From positions 1-6,623 of the forward strand of contig JBDTMC010000443.1 in assembly GCA_039934475.1 (NCBI GenBank): a stretch of 6,623 nt of DNA, written 5' to 3'. Shown here piece by piece: positions 1 to 6,215 of this stretch. This DNA comes from JBDTMC01 sp039934475 (GTDB lineage Bacteria; Acidobacteriota; Terriglobia; Bryobacterales; Bryobacteraceae). The notes beneath the pieces were generated by a model, which saw nothing but the letters and a program-made list of their open reading frames with translations, made no database searches and was not told where the DNA came from. Within the stretch, counting starts at the first letter, position 1. Every line of letters begins with the position of its first letter. Position numbers and translations under genes: made by a program.

Positions 1-537
1 AAGCCCTCGTCGAGCCTGGGAAAGGCGCAGATCGATGACCTGTCGCACTTCCTGCATCAGAAGGTTTACTACACGCTGCGGACGGGTCCGGAGTTGGAGA
101 TTCTGAACGTACTGACGGGCGATGCCAAGGCGGGCGCGGCCTACTTCAATGGGGCGGGCCGGTGCAGCACGTGCCATTCGCCCAAGGGCGACCTGGCGGG
201 CGTGGGCGCGAAGTACGATCCGCCGACGTTGCAGTCGAAGTTCCTGTTCCCGCGGAACGTGGGTTTTGGGCGGCGGGGCTCCAGCGCGCCTGTGGCGAAG
301 CCGGTGCGGGTAAGTGTGACCTTGGCGAATGGCGAGACCGTCGCTGGGGTGCTGGATAAGTTGGACGATTTCAATGTCTCACTGCGGGATGCGCAGGGCG
401 ACTACCGGTCATTCACTCGTACGGCTGATGTGAAGGTGGTGAAGGACGATCCTTACGCCGCGCACGTCACGTTACTCGACGAATACACCGATAAGAATAT
501 CCATGACGTGGTGGCCTACCTGGAGACGTTGAAATAA
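1..537 (+). CDS. c-type cytochrome, C-terminal part (5' end outside window)
   Basis: Electron-transfer haem protein, probably periplasmic and the electron acceptor of the dehydrogenase that follows. The reading frame is open from base 1, so the 178 residues seen are the C-terminal part of a longer protein; the in-frame TTG at 94 is not a likely start. One haem-binding CSTCH motif lies at bases 163-177 (fragment residues 55-59). Residues 1-30 look like the end of a preceding helical domain, possibly a first cytochrome domain upstream. Between haem site and C-terminus, residues about 101-151 form a strand-rich insert (VRVSVTLANGETVAGVL and following) before a final helix ending AYLETLK. No methionine occurs in the visible part, so the usual Met axial ligand is absent from this domain; His155 or His168 are candidates. 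The TAA stop overlaps the next gene's ATG (TAATG), implying an operon with translational coupling. Confidence 0.85.
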   Translation, partial: KPSSSLGKAQIDDLSHFLHQKVYYTLRTGPELEILNVLTGDAKAGAAYFNGAGRCSTCHSPKGDLAGVGAKYDPPTLQSKFLFPRNVGFGRRGSSAPVAKPVRVSVTLANGETVAGVLDKLDDFNVSLRDAQGDYRSFTRTADVKVVKDDPYAAHVTLLDEYTDKNIHDVVAYLETLK

Positions 538-2117
538 TGCGCCCGAAGACGATGGTTCTGTTGACGCTGTGCGCGGCCTCGCTAACCGGCCAGTCCTTGA
601 AGCCGGAGAAGCTGAAGGAGCTGCCCACGGATACGTGGCCGATGTATAACGGCGATTACTCGGGGCGGCGATTTAGTCCGCTGACTAAGATCAACGATTC
701 GAATATTACTTCGCTGAGCCTGGCCTGGGTGTATCGCAATAACCTGGGCGGAGGATTTGCGGGGGCGATCAAGGCGACTCCGGTGCTGGTGGACGGCGTC
801 CTTTATTTCACTGTGCCGGACCGTGTGTGGGCGGTGGACGCGCGGACTGGACGCGAGGTCTGGAACTTCGCCTGGCAGTCGAAAGGTGGGATCCACATCG
901 GTAACCGCGGTGTGGGTGTGTATGGCAACTGGCTGTATTTCGAGACTCCCGACTGCAACCTGGTTTCCCTGAATTTGAAAGACGGCAAGGAGCGCTGGCA
1001 CACTCCAATTTGCGACTTGGATCAGATGTACTTTGGCACGGTGGCTCCGCTGGTGATCGGCAACCACGTGATCACGGGAGTGAGCGGCGACGACCTGGAC
1101 ATTCCCGGATACATTGAGTCGCACGATCCGGAGACAGGCGAGCGGCAGTGGCGCTGGTATGCGTATCCACAGCCGGGTACAGAGGAAGCGAAGTCGTGGC
1201 CGAGTGTGGACGCGATGCTGCATGGCGGCGGCATGACCTGGGGGGCGAGTACTTATGACCCGGAGTTAAATCTGTTGTATTTCGGCACCGGCAATCCGCA
1301 ACCGGTGATTGCGGGCAAGGGGCGTATGGGCGATAACCTCTTCACCGAGTCGATTGTGGCGGTGAATCCGGACACGGGCAAGATGGCGTGGTATTTCCAG
1401 GTGTCGCCGCACGATACGCACGATTGGGATGGCATTGAGACGCCAGTCTTGATCGATGGGGAAGTGAACGGGGCGAAGCGAAAGCTGGTGGCTCAGGCAA
1501 GCCGGAACGGGTACTTCTTCGTGCTGGACGCAGCGACCGGGAAGAATATCATTACGACGACTTTCGCCAAGGCGAACTGGGCGAAGGGGATCGATTCCAA
1601 GGGGCAGCCGATTCCGGACCCGGCGAAGATGCCGCAGATCGATGGCGCGCTGGTGGCTCCCAATCAGGCGGGCGCGGCGAACTGGCCGCCTCCGAGTTTT
1701 AGTCCGGCGACCGGGTTGTTTTATGTCAATGCGACGGACGCCTACAGCGTGTATTACATCTTCGACGACGACGATAAGCCGGAGGGGTGGGCTGGGAACG
1801 ATCGAGGCGGATGGTCGCAATCAACTTTGAAGGCCATCGATTATCAGACGGGGAAGGTGAAGTGGAGCCATGCGTGGGAAGGCGCGGGCGGGCCTCGCTC
1901 AGGGGTGTTGTCGACGGCCGGGAATCTGGTGTTTGCGGGGGATCCCTCGAATAACCTGGTTGCCATGAATGCGGCTACGGGAGCGTTGCTATGGCATGCG
2001 AACCTGGGCGGCGGAATGAGCAACGCACCGATGACTTATGAGTTGGATGGGACGCAGTATTTAGTGGTTGGGGCGGGGGATACTTTGTTTGGATTTGCGA
2101 TGGTGGCGAAGAAGTAG
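537..2117 (+). CDS. PQQ-dependent quinoprotein dehydrogenase (methanol/ethanol dehydrogenase-like beta-propeller)
   Basis: Predicted periplasmic dehydrogenase using pyrroloquinoline quinone and a metal ion to oxidise a substrate, probably an alcohol; the substrate cannot be read from sequence. The 526 residues begin with a short Sec-type signal (basic RPK, hydrophobic about 6-17). Propeller-blade motifs of the TG-x-x-x-W kind recur, for example AVDARTGREVW (99-109), VNPDTGKMAW and IDYQTGKVKW (434-443). By motif comparison with methanol dehydrogenase I assign Trp235 as PQQ floor, Asn253 (GTGN) as metal ligand, Asp296 as catalytic Asp, Asp298 two residues later and Arg323 (SRNGYFFVLD). The vicinal Cys-Cys is missing; the site reads GGIHIGNRGV (117-126). 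The metal-ligand Glu appears to be Asp186 (GDDLD). The protein is shorter than the roughly 600-residue classical enzymes and has no fused cytochrome domain; the coupled upstream cytochrome would supply it. A weak GGAG lies 11 bases before the ATG. Confidence 0.9.
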   Translation: MRPKTMVLLTLCAASLTGQSLKPEKLKELPTDTWPMYNGDYSGRRFSPLTKINDSNITSLSLAWVYRNNLGGGFAGAIKATPVLVDGVLYFTVPDRVWAVDARTGREVWNFAWQSKGGIHIGNRGVGVYGNWLYFETPDCNLVSLNLKDGKERWHTPICDLDQMYFGTVAPLVIGNHVITGVSGDDLDIPGYIESHDPETGERQWRWYAYPQPGTEEAKSWPSVDAMLHGGGMTWGASTYDPELNLLYFGTGNPQPVIAGKGRMGDNLFTESIVAVNPDTGKMAWYFQVSPHDTHDWDGIETPVLIDGEVNGAKRKLVAQASRNGYFFVLDAATGKNIITTTFAKANWAKGIDSKGQPIPDPAKMPQIDGALVAPNQAGAANWPPPSFSPATGLFYVNATDAYSVYYIFDDDDKPEGWAGNDRGGWSQSTLKAIDYQTGKVKWSHAWEGAGGPRSGVLSTAGNLVFAGDPSNNLVAMNAATGALLWHANLGGGMSNAPMTYELDGTQYLVVGAGDTLFGFAMVAKK

Positions 2118-2132
2118 AGTCTCAACGAAAAA

Positions 2133-2241
2133 CCGTGTTGAAGTGTTGAAAGATCCTTGGCCGAACTCCTTGTAAGTAATTAATTGCAGGGCTGTTATTG
2201 CGATTCCTATTTTTGGGCCGGTGTTGAAAGTGTTGAAAGAT
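2133..2241. repeat. Pair of direct repeats built on GTGTTGAA
   Basis: Two near-identical copies lie at 2133-2154 and 2218-2241. Each starts with CCG, followed by two tandem GTGTTGAA-like octamers and ending AAAGAT. The second copy has an extra G after CCG and an extra A between the octamers. Copy starts are 85 bases apart, with an AT-richer core containing TAAGTAATTAATTGC between them. The pair sits just after the dehydrogenase stop and before the convergent end of rlmN. It could be an interspersed intergenic element or a regulatory site; the sequence alone does not decide. Confidence 0.6.
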
Positions 2242-2247
2242 TTCAAC
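2232..2247. repeat. Near-palindrome GTTGAAAGATTTCAAC
   Basis: Seven-base arms GTTGAAA and TTTCAAC are separated by GA. The left arm is the end of the second GTGTTGAA repeat copy. With a two-base centre it suits a dimeric DNA-binding protein better than an RNA hairpin. No function can be assigned. Confidence 0.4.
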
Positions 2248-2272
2248 GTTATATTCGGTTGTCAAAGAGCGA

Positions 2273-2289
2273 GCGGAGATCTGCTCCGC
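2273..2289. terminator. GC-rich hairpin between convergent genes, possible weak terminator
   Basis: Arms GCGGAG (2273-2278) and CTCCGC (2284-2289) pair perfectly around the five-base loop ATCTG. It lies about 50 bases beyond the rlmN stop and 155 beyond the dehydrogenase stop, where a shared terminator between convergent genes would sit. Neither strand has a clear T-tract after the stem, so it is not a standard intrinsic terminator. Confidence 0.3.
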
Positions 2290-2337
2290 CGAGGGTAGTA
2301 AACCATGGAAGAGGGTGGTTTCGTTGCGTGGACTTCG

Positions 2338-3426
2338 TTAAGTTGTTGAGGACGCGGTAGAAATATCGCCGGTTTCGCGGGCATCCAACACGGGGAACGC
2401 GGTGGTCATGCGTTTGAGTTGGCCGCAGGCGGCGTAGACGTCCCGGCCTCTCGGTTTGCGGAGGAAGCAAGGGACCGTGCGGCGGATGATGTTTTGGAAG
2501 GCCGCGACGCGCTCCGGGGAAGGCGTTTCGAAGGGGATTCCCGGACCAGGGTTGAGGGCGATCAGGTTCACTTTGCAGCGCAGAGATCCGATGAGTTTGA
2601 CGACCCGGCGGGCGTCGGCTTCGGTGTCGTTCACTCCACCTAACAGCACGTATTCGAACGTGAGGCTCTCCCACGGCCGAAGCGGATAGGCGCGACAGGC
2701 TTCCATCAGATCCTTCAAGTGCCATTTGCGGGTGATGGGCATGAGCTGCTGGCGCTGCTCTTCAGTGGACGCGTTGAGAGAGATGGCGAGCTTGGGGCGG
2801 ACGGCGGCGGCTCCGAGTTCGGCCATTTTGGGAATGATGCCGGAAGTGGAAACGGTGATGCGGCGGGGGGAGAGGCCGACGCCTTCTGTATCAGTGAGGA
2901 TACGGGTGGCAGTGAGGACGTTGGGGAGGTTGAGAAGCGGTTCACCCATCCCCATCATGACGATGTTGAGACGCGCCATGTCCGGTTCGAGCCCGTTCTC
3001 GCGGGCGACGTGGAGGACTTGGCCGACGATTTCGCCGGCGGTGAGGTTGCGCTCCAGACCCATTAGGGCGGTGAGGCAGAACTTACAGTCGACGGGACAG
3101 CCGACCTGGGAGGAGATGCAAATCGTGTCCCGGCCTTCTTCGGGCATGAGAACCGTTTCGACGGTTTTGCCATCGTCGAGGCCGAGGAGGTAACGCTTGG
3201 TGCCGTCTACGGAGTCATAGCGGTTGACGGTTGTGGGGAGGCCAACTTCATGTGCGGCGGCGAGTTGGGTACGAAGGGTTTGAGGCAGGCTGGAGACGGT
3301 ATCGAGGTCGCGCGCGCGGTCATGATAGAGGGCGCGGTAGAGCTGACGGGCGCGGAATGCGGGTTCGTTGGGACCGATCAGGGCCTTGATTTCCGGCACT
3401 TCCAGGCCGAGGAGGGGGGACGGCAT
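2338..3426 (-). CDS. rlmN: Dual-specificity 23S rRNA/tRNA adenine-C2 methyltransferase RlmN (radical SAM)
   Basis: Cytosolic radical SAM enzyme that, in the characterised family, methylates C2 of A2503 in 23S rRNA and of A37 in some tRNAs. The 362-residue protein is close to the 384 of E. coli RlmN. The 4Fe-4S motif CPVDCKFC gives Cys110, Cys114 and Cys117, within SSQVGCPVDCKFC. Cys103 (ICISSQ) matches the conserved cysteine seven residues upstream, and Cys334 in YAACGQL matches the methyl-carrying cysteine. GMGEP (159-163) is the SAM-binding GGEP-like motif, and the N-terminus reads as the family's accessory domain (RARQLYRALY). I chose the ATG at 3426; an in-frame GTG at 3435 would add three residues, and neither has a strong ribosome site. 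The gene is convergent with the dehydrogenase and divergent from the M16 peptidase, so it is probably transcribed alone. Confidence 0.95.
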   Translation of the reverse strand: MPSPLLGLEVPEIKALIGPNEPAFRARQLYRALYHDRARDLDTVSSLPQTLRTQLAAAHEVGLPTTVNRYDSVDGTKRYLLGLDDGKTVETVLMPEEGRDTICISSQVGCPVDCKFCLTALMGLERNLTAGEIVGQVLHVARENGLEPDMARLNIVMMGMGEPLLNLPNVLTATRILTDTEGVGLSPRRITVSTSGIIPKMAELGAAAVRPKLAISLNASTEEQRQQLMPITRKWHLKDLMEACRAYPLRPWESLTFEYVLLGGVNDTEADARRVVKLIGSLRCKVNLIALNPGPGIPFETPSPERVAAFQNIIRRTVPCFLRKPRGRDVYAACGQLKRMTTAFPVLDARETGDISTASSTT

Positions 3427-3525
3427 TACTACCACTGTAGCAAAGCAACAATCGCGCTACACTGAAAAGGCGGGGACTAACTTCCCTTCTTCGCTACTCC
3501 CCTGCTGTAGTTACGAAAAAAAGAC

Positions 3526-3531
3526 GAGGTG
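3526..3531 (+). promoter_or_regulatory. Shine-Dalgarno GAGGTG that fixes the M16 peptidase start
   Basis: GAGGTG is a perfect match to the anti-Shine-Dalgarno core and lies three bases before the ATG at 3535. An in-frame GTG at 3529 falls inside this site, so the longer reading is unlikely to be the real start. Confidence 0.65.
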
Positions 3532-3534
3532 AGA

Positions 3535-4818
3535 ATGGTTTCTGCCCTGCAGGGACGGGACGTTGAAATTACCACGCTCCCAAACGGCGTTCGCGTGATC
3601 AGCGAAACAATGCCGCACGTGCGATCGGTATCGATGGGCGTGTGGATTGGGACGGGTGCGCGTTGCGAGACCGTGAAGGAGAACGGGATCTGTCATTTCC
3701 TGGAACACATGGTGTTCAAGGGGACGACAAGCCGTTCAGCGGAAGATATCGCGCGGCAGGTGGATTCGATTGGTGGACACATGGATGCGTTCACCGCGAA
3801 AGAGCTGGTCAGTTACAACATGAAGGTGATGGACCAGCACCTACCCCTGGGTATCGACATCCTGTCTGACTTGGTGCTGAACCCGGTACTGCGGCCGGAC
3901 GATATCGAAAAAGAGAAGGGTGTGATTCTGGAAGAGCTGAAGATGGAAGTGGATAACCCGGAGTATCTGGTCCACGAGATCTTTTCGGCGAACTTCTGGA
4001 AGGGTCATTCGCTGGGACGTCCGATTCTGGGGACACGGCGGACGATTCAGAGCTTCGACAGGGATCGGATTGAAGACTATCACCGGCGGTATTACACGCC
4101 ATCGAATATTCTGATCACGGCGGCGGGGCGATTGGATCATGAGACGCTGGTGAAGCTGGTGGGTGACCGGTTCGGGGTGCTGGCGAACAATGGCATTCCG
4201 CCGGCCGATTCCAAGCCGCAAACGCATTCGGTGGTGGAGCTGAGGAACAAGCGAAGCCTGCATCAGGTGCATATGTGCCTGGGCACGCCATCGTATCCGC
4301 TGCCGCATGAGATGCGGTTTCCTTCCTACATTCTGAACACGGTGCTGGGCGGGGGAATGAGCAGCCGGCTGTTCCAGAACATTCGCGAGCGGCAGGGTTT
4401 GGCGTACGCGGTATTCAGTGAGTTGAGCATGTACCGCGACACGGGGTGTCTGGCGGTGTATGCGGGAATGTCGCTGGAGAGCACGGCGCGCGTGGTGGAG
4501 TGCGTTCTAAAAGAGTTTTCGGATTTGAAGCAAAACCGGATTCCGGATGAGGAGATGCGGCGGGCGAAGGAACATCTGAAGGGGTCGATGATGTTGGGGC
4601 TGGAATCGACGAGCAGCCGGATGGGGAATTTGGCTCGGCAGGCGTTGTACTTCGGGCGGTTCTTCAGTTTGGATGAGATGGCGGAGAGCATCGAGCAGGT
4701 GACCGTAGAGCAGGTACAGCAACTGGCGCAGGATTTGTTTCATCCGGAGCGAATTGCTTTGACGGTGCTGGGGAAGCTGGATAATTTGACTCTGACTCGG
4801 GAGCAGTTAGTTTGTTAG
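3535..4818 (+). CDS. M16 family zinc peptidase (processing-protease-like, M16B)
   Basis: Zinc-dependent peptidase of the inverted-motif (HxxEH) type, related to mitochondrial processing peptidase and bacterial YmxG/PqqL-like enzymes; its substrate is unknown. In the 427-residue protein, HFLEH gives His54, Glu57 and His58, and Glu134 in VILEELKM, 76 residues later, fits the third zinc ligand, so the enzyme should be active. The second half carries the glycine-rich GGGMSSRLF (272-280) and RERQGLAY (284-291), the conserved Arg/Tyr region of the C-terminal M16 domain. The length of about 420 is normal for single-subunit M16B proteins. There is no signal peptide, so it is probably cytosolic. The start is set by GAGGTG just before the ATG at 3535. 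It is divergent from rlmN and convergent with the PIN toxin gene, with only 24 bases between the stops. Despite the neighbouring PQQ enzyme, nothing here shows it is a PQQ biosynthesis protease. Confidence 0.93.
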   Translation: MVSALQGRDVEITTLPNGVRVISETMPHVRSVSMGVWIGTGARCETVKENGICHFLEHMVFKGTTSRSAEDIARQVDSIGGHMDAFTAKELVSYNMKVMDQHLPLGIDILSDLVLNPVLRPDDIEKEKGVILEELKMEVDNPEYLVHEIFSANFWKGHSLGRPILGTRRTIQSFDRDRIEDYHRRYYTPSNILITAAGRLDHETLVKLVGDRFGVLANNGIPPADSKPQTHSVVELRNKRSLHQVHMCLGTPSYPLPHEMRFPSYILNTVLGGGMSSRLFQNIRERQGLAYAVFSELSMYRDTGCLAVYAGMSLESTARVVECVLKEFSDLKQNRIPDEEMRRAKEHLKGSMMLGLESTSSRMGNLARQALYFGRFFSLDEMAESIEQVTVEQVQQLAQDLFHPERIALTVLGKLDNLTLTREQLVC

Positions 4819-4842
4819 TGGGAAGAGTACCTACTTTCAATT

Positions 4843-5280
4843 TTATGGGACAGTGATCTTGTCGTGAAGGTCGTCCGAGGCGAGTGTCCGAAAGTCTTTC
4901 ACGTTGAATGTGTAGATGCGGTCACATCCTGCCTTCTCGGCGCTGCGAAGGTGGAGGGCGTCATAGACGACGCCACCGATCAGACCGGCCTTGGCGCTAG
5001 CAGTCAGAACTGCCTTGTAATCGGTGGCTGAAAGTGTCACCAGTTCGAAGTACGGTACGATGTTTTCTTCCAAAAAACGTCCGGCCTCTGCGGGGTGGAC
5101 CCGGGGGCTGAATGGGGCGCGGGTGAGAACAGAATAGAACTCGGCCAAACCGTGGGAGCTAATGCAGCCTCGAAGGGTTCCGGCTTTTATCCTGCGAACC
5201 AGTTCGAAGGATGGTGCATGGTGCGGGTGATCCTGAACTGAAGCGGCCACCAGAATATTGGTGTCCACGTATACTTTCAC
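4843..5280 (-). CDS. vapC: PIN-domain ribonuclease toxin, VapC type
   Basis: Probable toxin of a type II toxin-antitoxin pair; VapC proteins are Mg-dependent ribonucleases that cut tRNA or other RNA when their antitoxin is lost. The 145 residues carry the PIN acidic set in order: Asp6 (YVDTNIL), Glu47 (LAEFYSVL), Asp107 (VVYDALHL) and a fourth acid at Asp129 (FNVKDF). The fold length is typical, so the gene looks intact. It starts with GTG at 5280, and the GTGA sequence at 5277-5280 is both this start and the antitoxin's TGA stop. Translation is therefore probably coupled, which keeps toxin output tied to antitoxin. It is the last gene of a minus-strand toxin-antitoxin cluster and ends 24 bases from the convergent M16 gene. 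It is clearly different in sequence from the second PIN protein at 5788-6215. Confidence 0.9.
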   Translation of the reverse strand: MKVYVDTNILVAASVQDHPHHAPSFELVRRIKAGTLRGCISSHGLAEFYSVLTRAPFSPRVHPAEAGRFLEENIVPYFELVTLSATDYKAVLTASAKAGLIGGVVYDALHLRSAEKAGCDRIYTFNVKDFRTLASDDLHDKITVP

Positions 5281-5537
5281 AGACCCGCCACCTTCCGAAT
5301 TCGTTCGTCTCGATCATCCCGGATGGCCTGCAACACATCGAAGCTGGGCGGAACGCTTCCGGTGTGGACCCAGAGGCCCTGTTTCTTGACCATCGACGGG
5401 CGCAACTCTACGGGTTTGAGCACCACTCCTTCTGGGGTTTCCTTCATCTCAAGATCGCTGCCTTCATGCAAGCCGAGCCGATCCCGGACAGGCTTGGGCA
5501 AGATCACGCGACCGGCCTTGTCCATCTTTAGTGTCAT
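5277..5537 (-). CDS. vapB: SpoVT/AbrB-type antitoxin, VapB
   Basis: Antitoxin partner of the PIN toxin that follows; such proteins bind their own promoter through a swapped-hairpin AbrB fold and block the toxin with the C-terminal tail. The 86 residues begin MTLKMDKAGRVILPKPVRDR, the typical SpoVT/AbrB DNA-binding signature (about residues 3-45). A charged tail follows (about 50-86, including RDDRDERIRKVAGL), the likely toxin-binding part. I chose the ATG at 5537 because it matches the usual family start and has GGTGGA a few bases upstream; an in-frame GTG at 5555 would add six residues (MPWWNG). The stop overlaps the toxin start by four bases. A 15-base inverted repeat 34-48 bases upstream is a candidate operator for autoregulation. 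Confidence 0.88.
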   Translation of the reverse strand: MTLKMDKAGRVILPKPVRDRLGLHEGSDLEMKETPEGVVLKPVELRPSMVKKQGLWVHTGSVPPSFDVLQAIRDDRDERIRKVAGL

Positions 5538-5570
5538 ACCATTCCACCATGGCACATCCCATTGTCGATG

Positions 5571-5585
5571 GCAAACAGCGTTTGC
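5571..5585. promoter_or_regulatory. Inverted repeat GCAAAC-AGC-GTTTGC, candidate VapB operator
   Basis: Perfect six-base arms around a three-base centre lie 34-48 bases upstream of the vapB ATG on the minus strand, where autoregulatory operators of vapBC modules usually occur. It is in a 250-base stretch (5538-5787) where I see no credible gene. No convincing -35/-10 pair was found around it. Confidence 0.4.
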
Positions 5586-5787
5586 AGTGGTCCAGGGTGG
5601 AGGGCAAGTCGTAGGGGCGATTGTTCACAGCATGATGCCGGGGTGCTGGTTCAGCGAAAAATGGAGGGAAAGCAGTTGCTGAATCGCTTACTTCGACACA
5701 AGCTTTGGCTACCGGTTTGAGCAGGGGCATGATGAACTCTGTTCGTGGTGCCGGCGGTCTACTCAAGTTCGAAAAGCAAATGACTAG

Positions 5788-6215
5788 TCAGGACCTGCGC
5801 AACGGGTTCACGATCTTCAGGCCGGCGAAGTCTCTTTCGTTCTCGGTGACAACCAGGCAATTATTCGCTTCAGCAATCGCAGCAATGATCATATCGAGTG
5901 GGCTTCGGGGACGCCGTTTTGCCGTGCCTGCGGCCATTAGACGCGCCCAGGCCAAGCCAGCTTTTTCGTCGAACGGAAGGACACGGCCGGCGAACAGCGC
6001 TTGCGGACCTTCCGGTCCGGAAACCAACGCTCTAACTCCCGCCGTTTTTTTCCGGCCGGCTTCTCGAGGATTCCACGGTGGATCTCCGCGACAGTAAGGG
6101 AAGAAATGAACAGATCGTCGTCGGCTTGTCGGCTCAGCCACGCCACCAGAGCTTCCGAGGGCAGCAGTTTGGTAGTGTTACTGATGATGTTAGTGTCGAG
6201 CAGGTGGCGGCTCAC
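5788..6215 (-). pseudogene. Frameshifted PIN-domain toxin (FitB/VapC type)
   Basis: Second PIN-domain toxin, broken by a single-base frameshift. The first frame from GTG 6215 encodes MSRHLLDTNIISN with Asp7 and Glu44 (TVAEI) and runs to LERWF at 6021. The second half, SGPEGPQALFAGRVLPF to NPLRRS, is in another frame from 6021 down to 5788 and holds the remaining acids (SPLDMII, VTENERDF). Joining the halves at codon 65 gives a continuous protein of about 142 residues, with phenylalanine TTT (6023-6021) and serine TCC (6021-6019) sharing base 6021, so one T has been lost relative to an intact gene. Unrepaired, the product ends at 5937 as 92 residues lacking half the active site. The GTG start overlaps the antitoxin stop (GTGA at 6212-6215). 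A sequencing error is the main alternative; a programmed -1 shift is unlikely because no slippery heptamer is present. Confidence 0.82.

Noticed and set aside
564..575. Lipobox in the dehydrogenase signal peptide (LTLC at residues 9-12)
   Set aside because: Leu at -1 does not fit a lipobox, and the Cys is in the middle of the hydrophobic core. A plain Sec signal fits better.
582..1223. Long minus-strand open frame opposite the dehydrogenase
   Set aside because: It is an antisense shadow of a strongly coding GC-rich gene; its composition is rich in Arg and His with no motif.
537..2117. Naming the dehydrogenase xoxF or exaA
   Set aside because: The Asp-x-Asp motif is shared with XoxF, but the protein is shorter, lacks the vicinal cysteines and differs at a metal ligand, so the symbol would overstate what is known.
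2061..2246. Minus-strand 61-residue open frame covering the repeat pair
   Set aside because: It overlaps the end of the dehydrogenase antisense, and its repeated SFNT residues come from the DNA repeats rather than from a protein family.
2249..2725. Minus-strand open frame running from inside rlmN into the gap
   Set aside because: Most of it is the alternate frame of rlmN, and its tail only translates the intergenic hairpin and flank. No domain is visible.
3430..3456. TGTAGC/GCTACA inverted arms in the rlmN-M16 divergent gap
   Set aside because: Arms are only six bases around a 14-base loop, and no promoter elements could be placed next to them with confidence.
5464..5766. A 100-residue minus-strand open frame in the gap upstream of vapB
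   Set aside because: It overlaps vapB in another frame, has no recognisable motif and has the odd composition of a GC-rich shadow frame. The vapB promoter is expected here.
5781..5790. Perfect palindrome TGACTAGTCA over the stop codon of the broken toxin
   Set aside because: Ten bases with no second copy or promoter context is within chance, and it includes the coding end of the gene.
6021..6030. Programmed -1 frameshifting to make full-length toxin
   Set aside because: The zero-frame codons TGG TTT CCG do not form an X-XXY-YYZ slippery site, and after a -1 slip the Phe tRNA would mispair on GTT.
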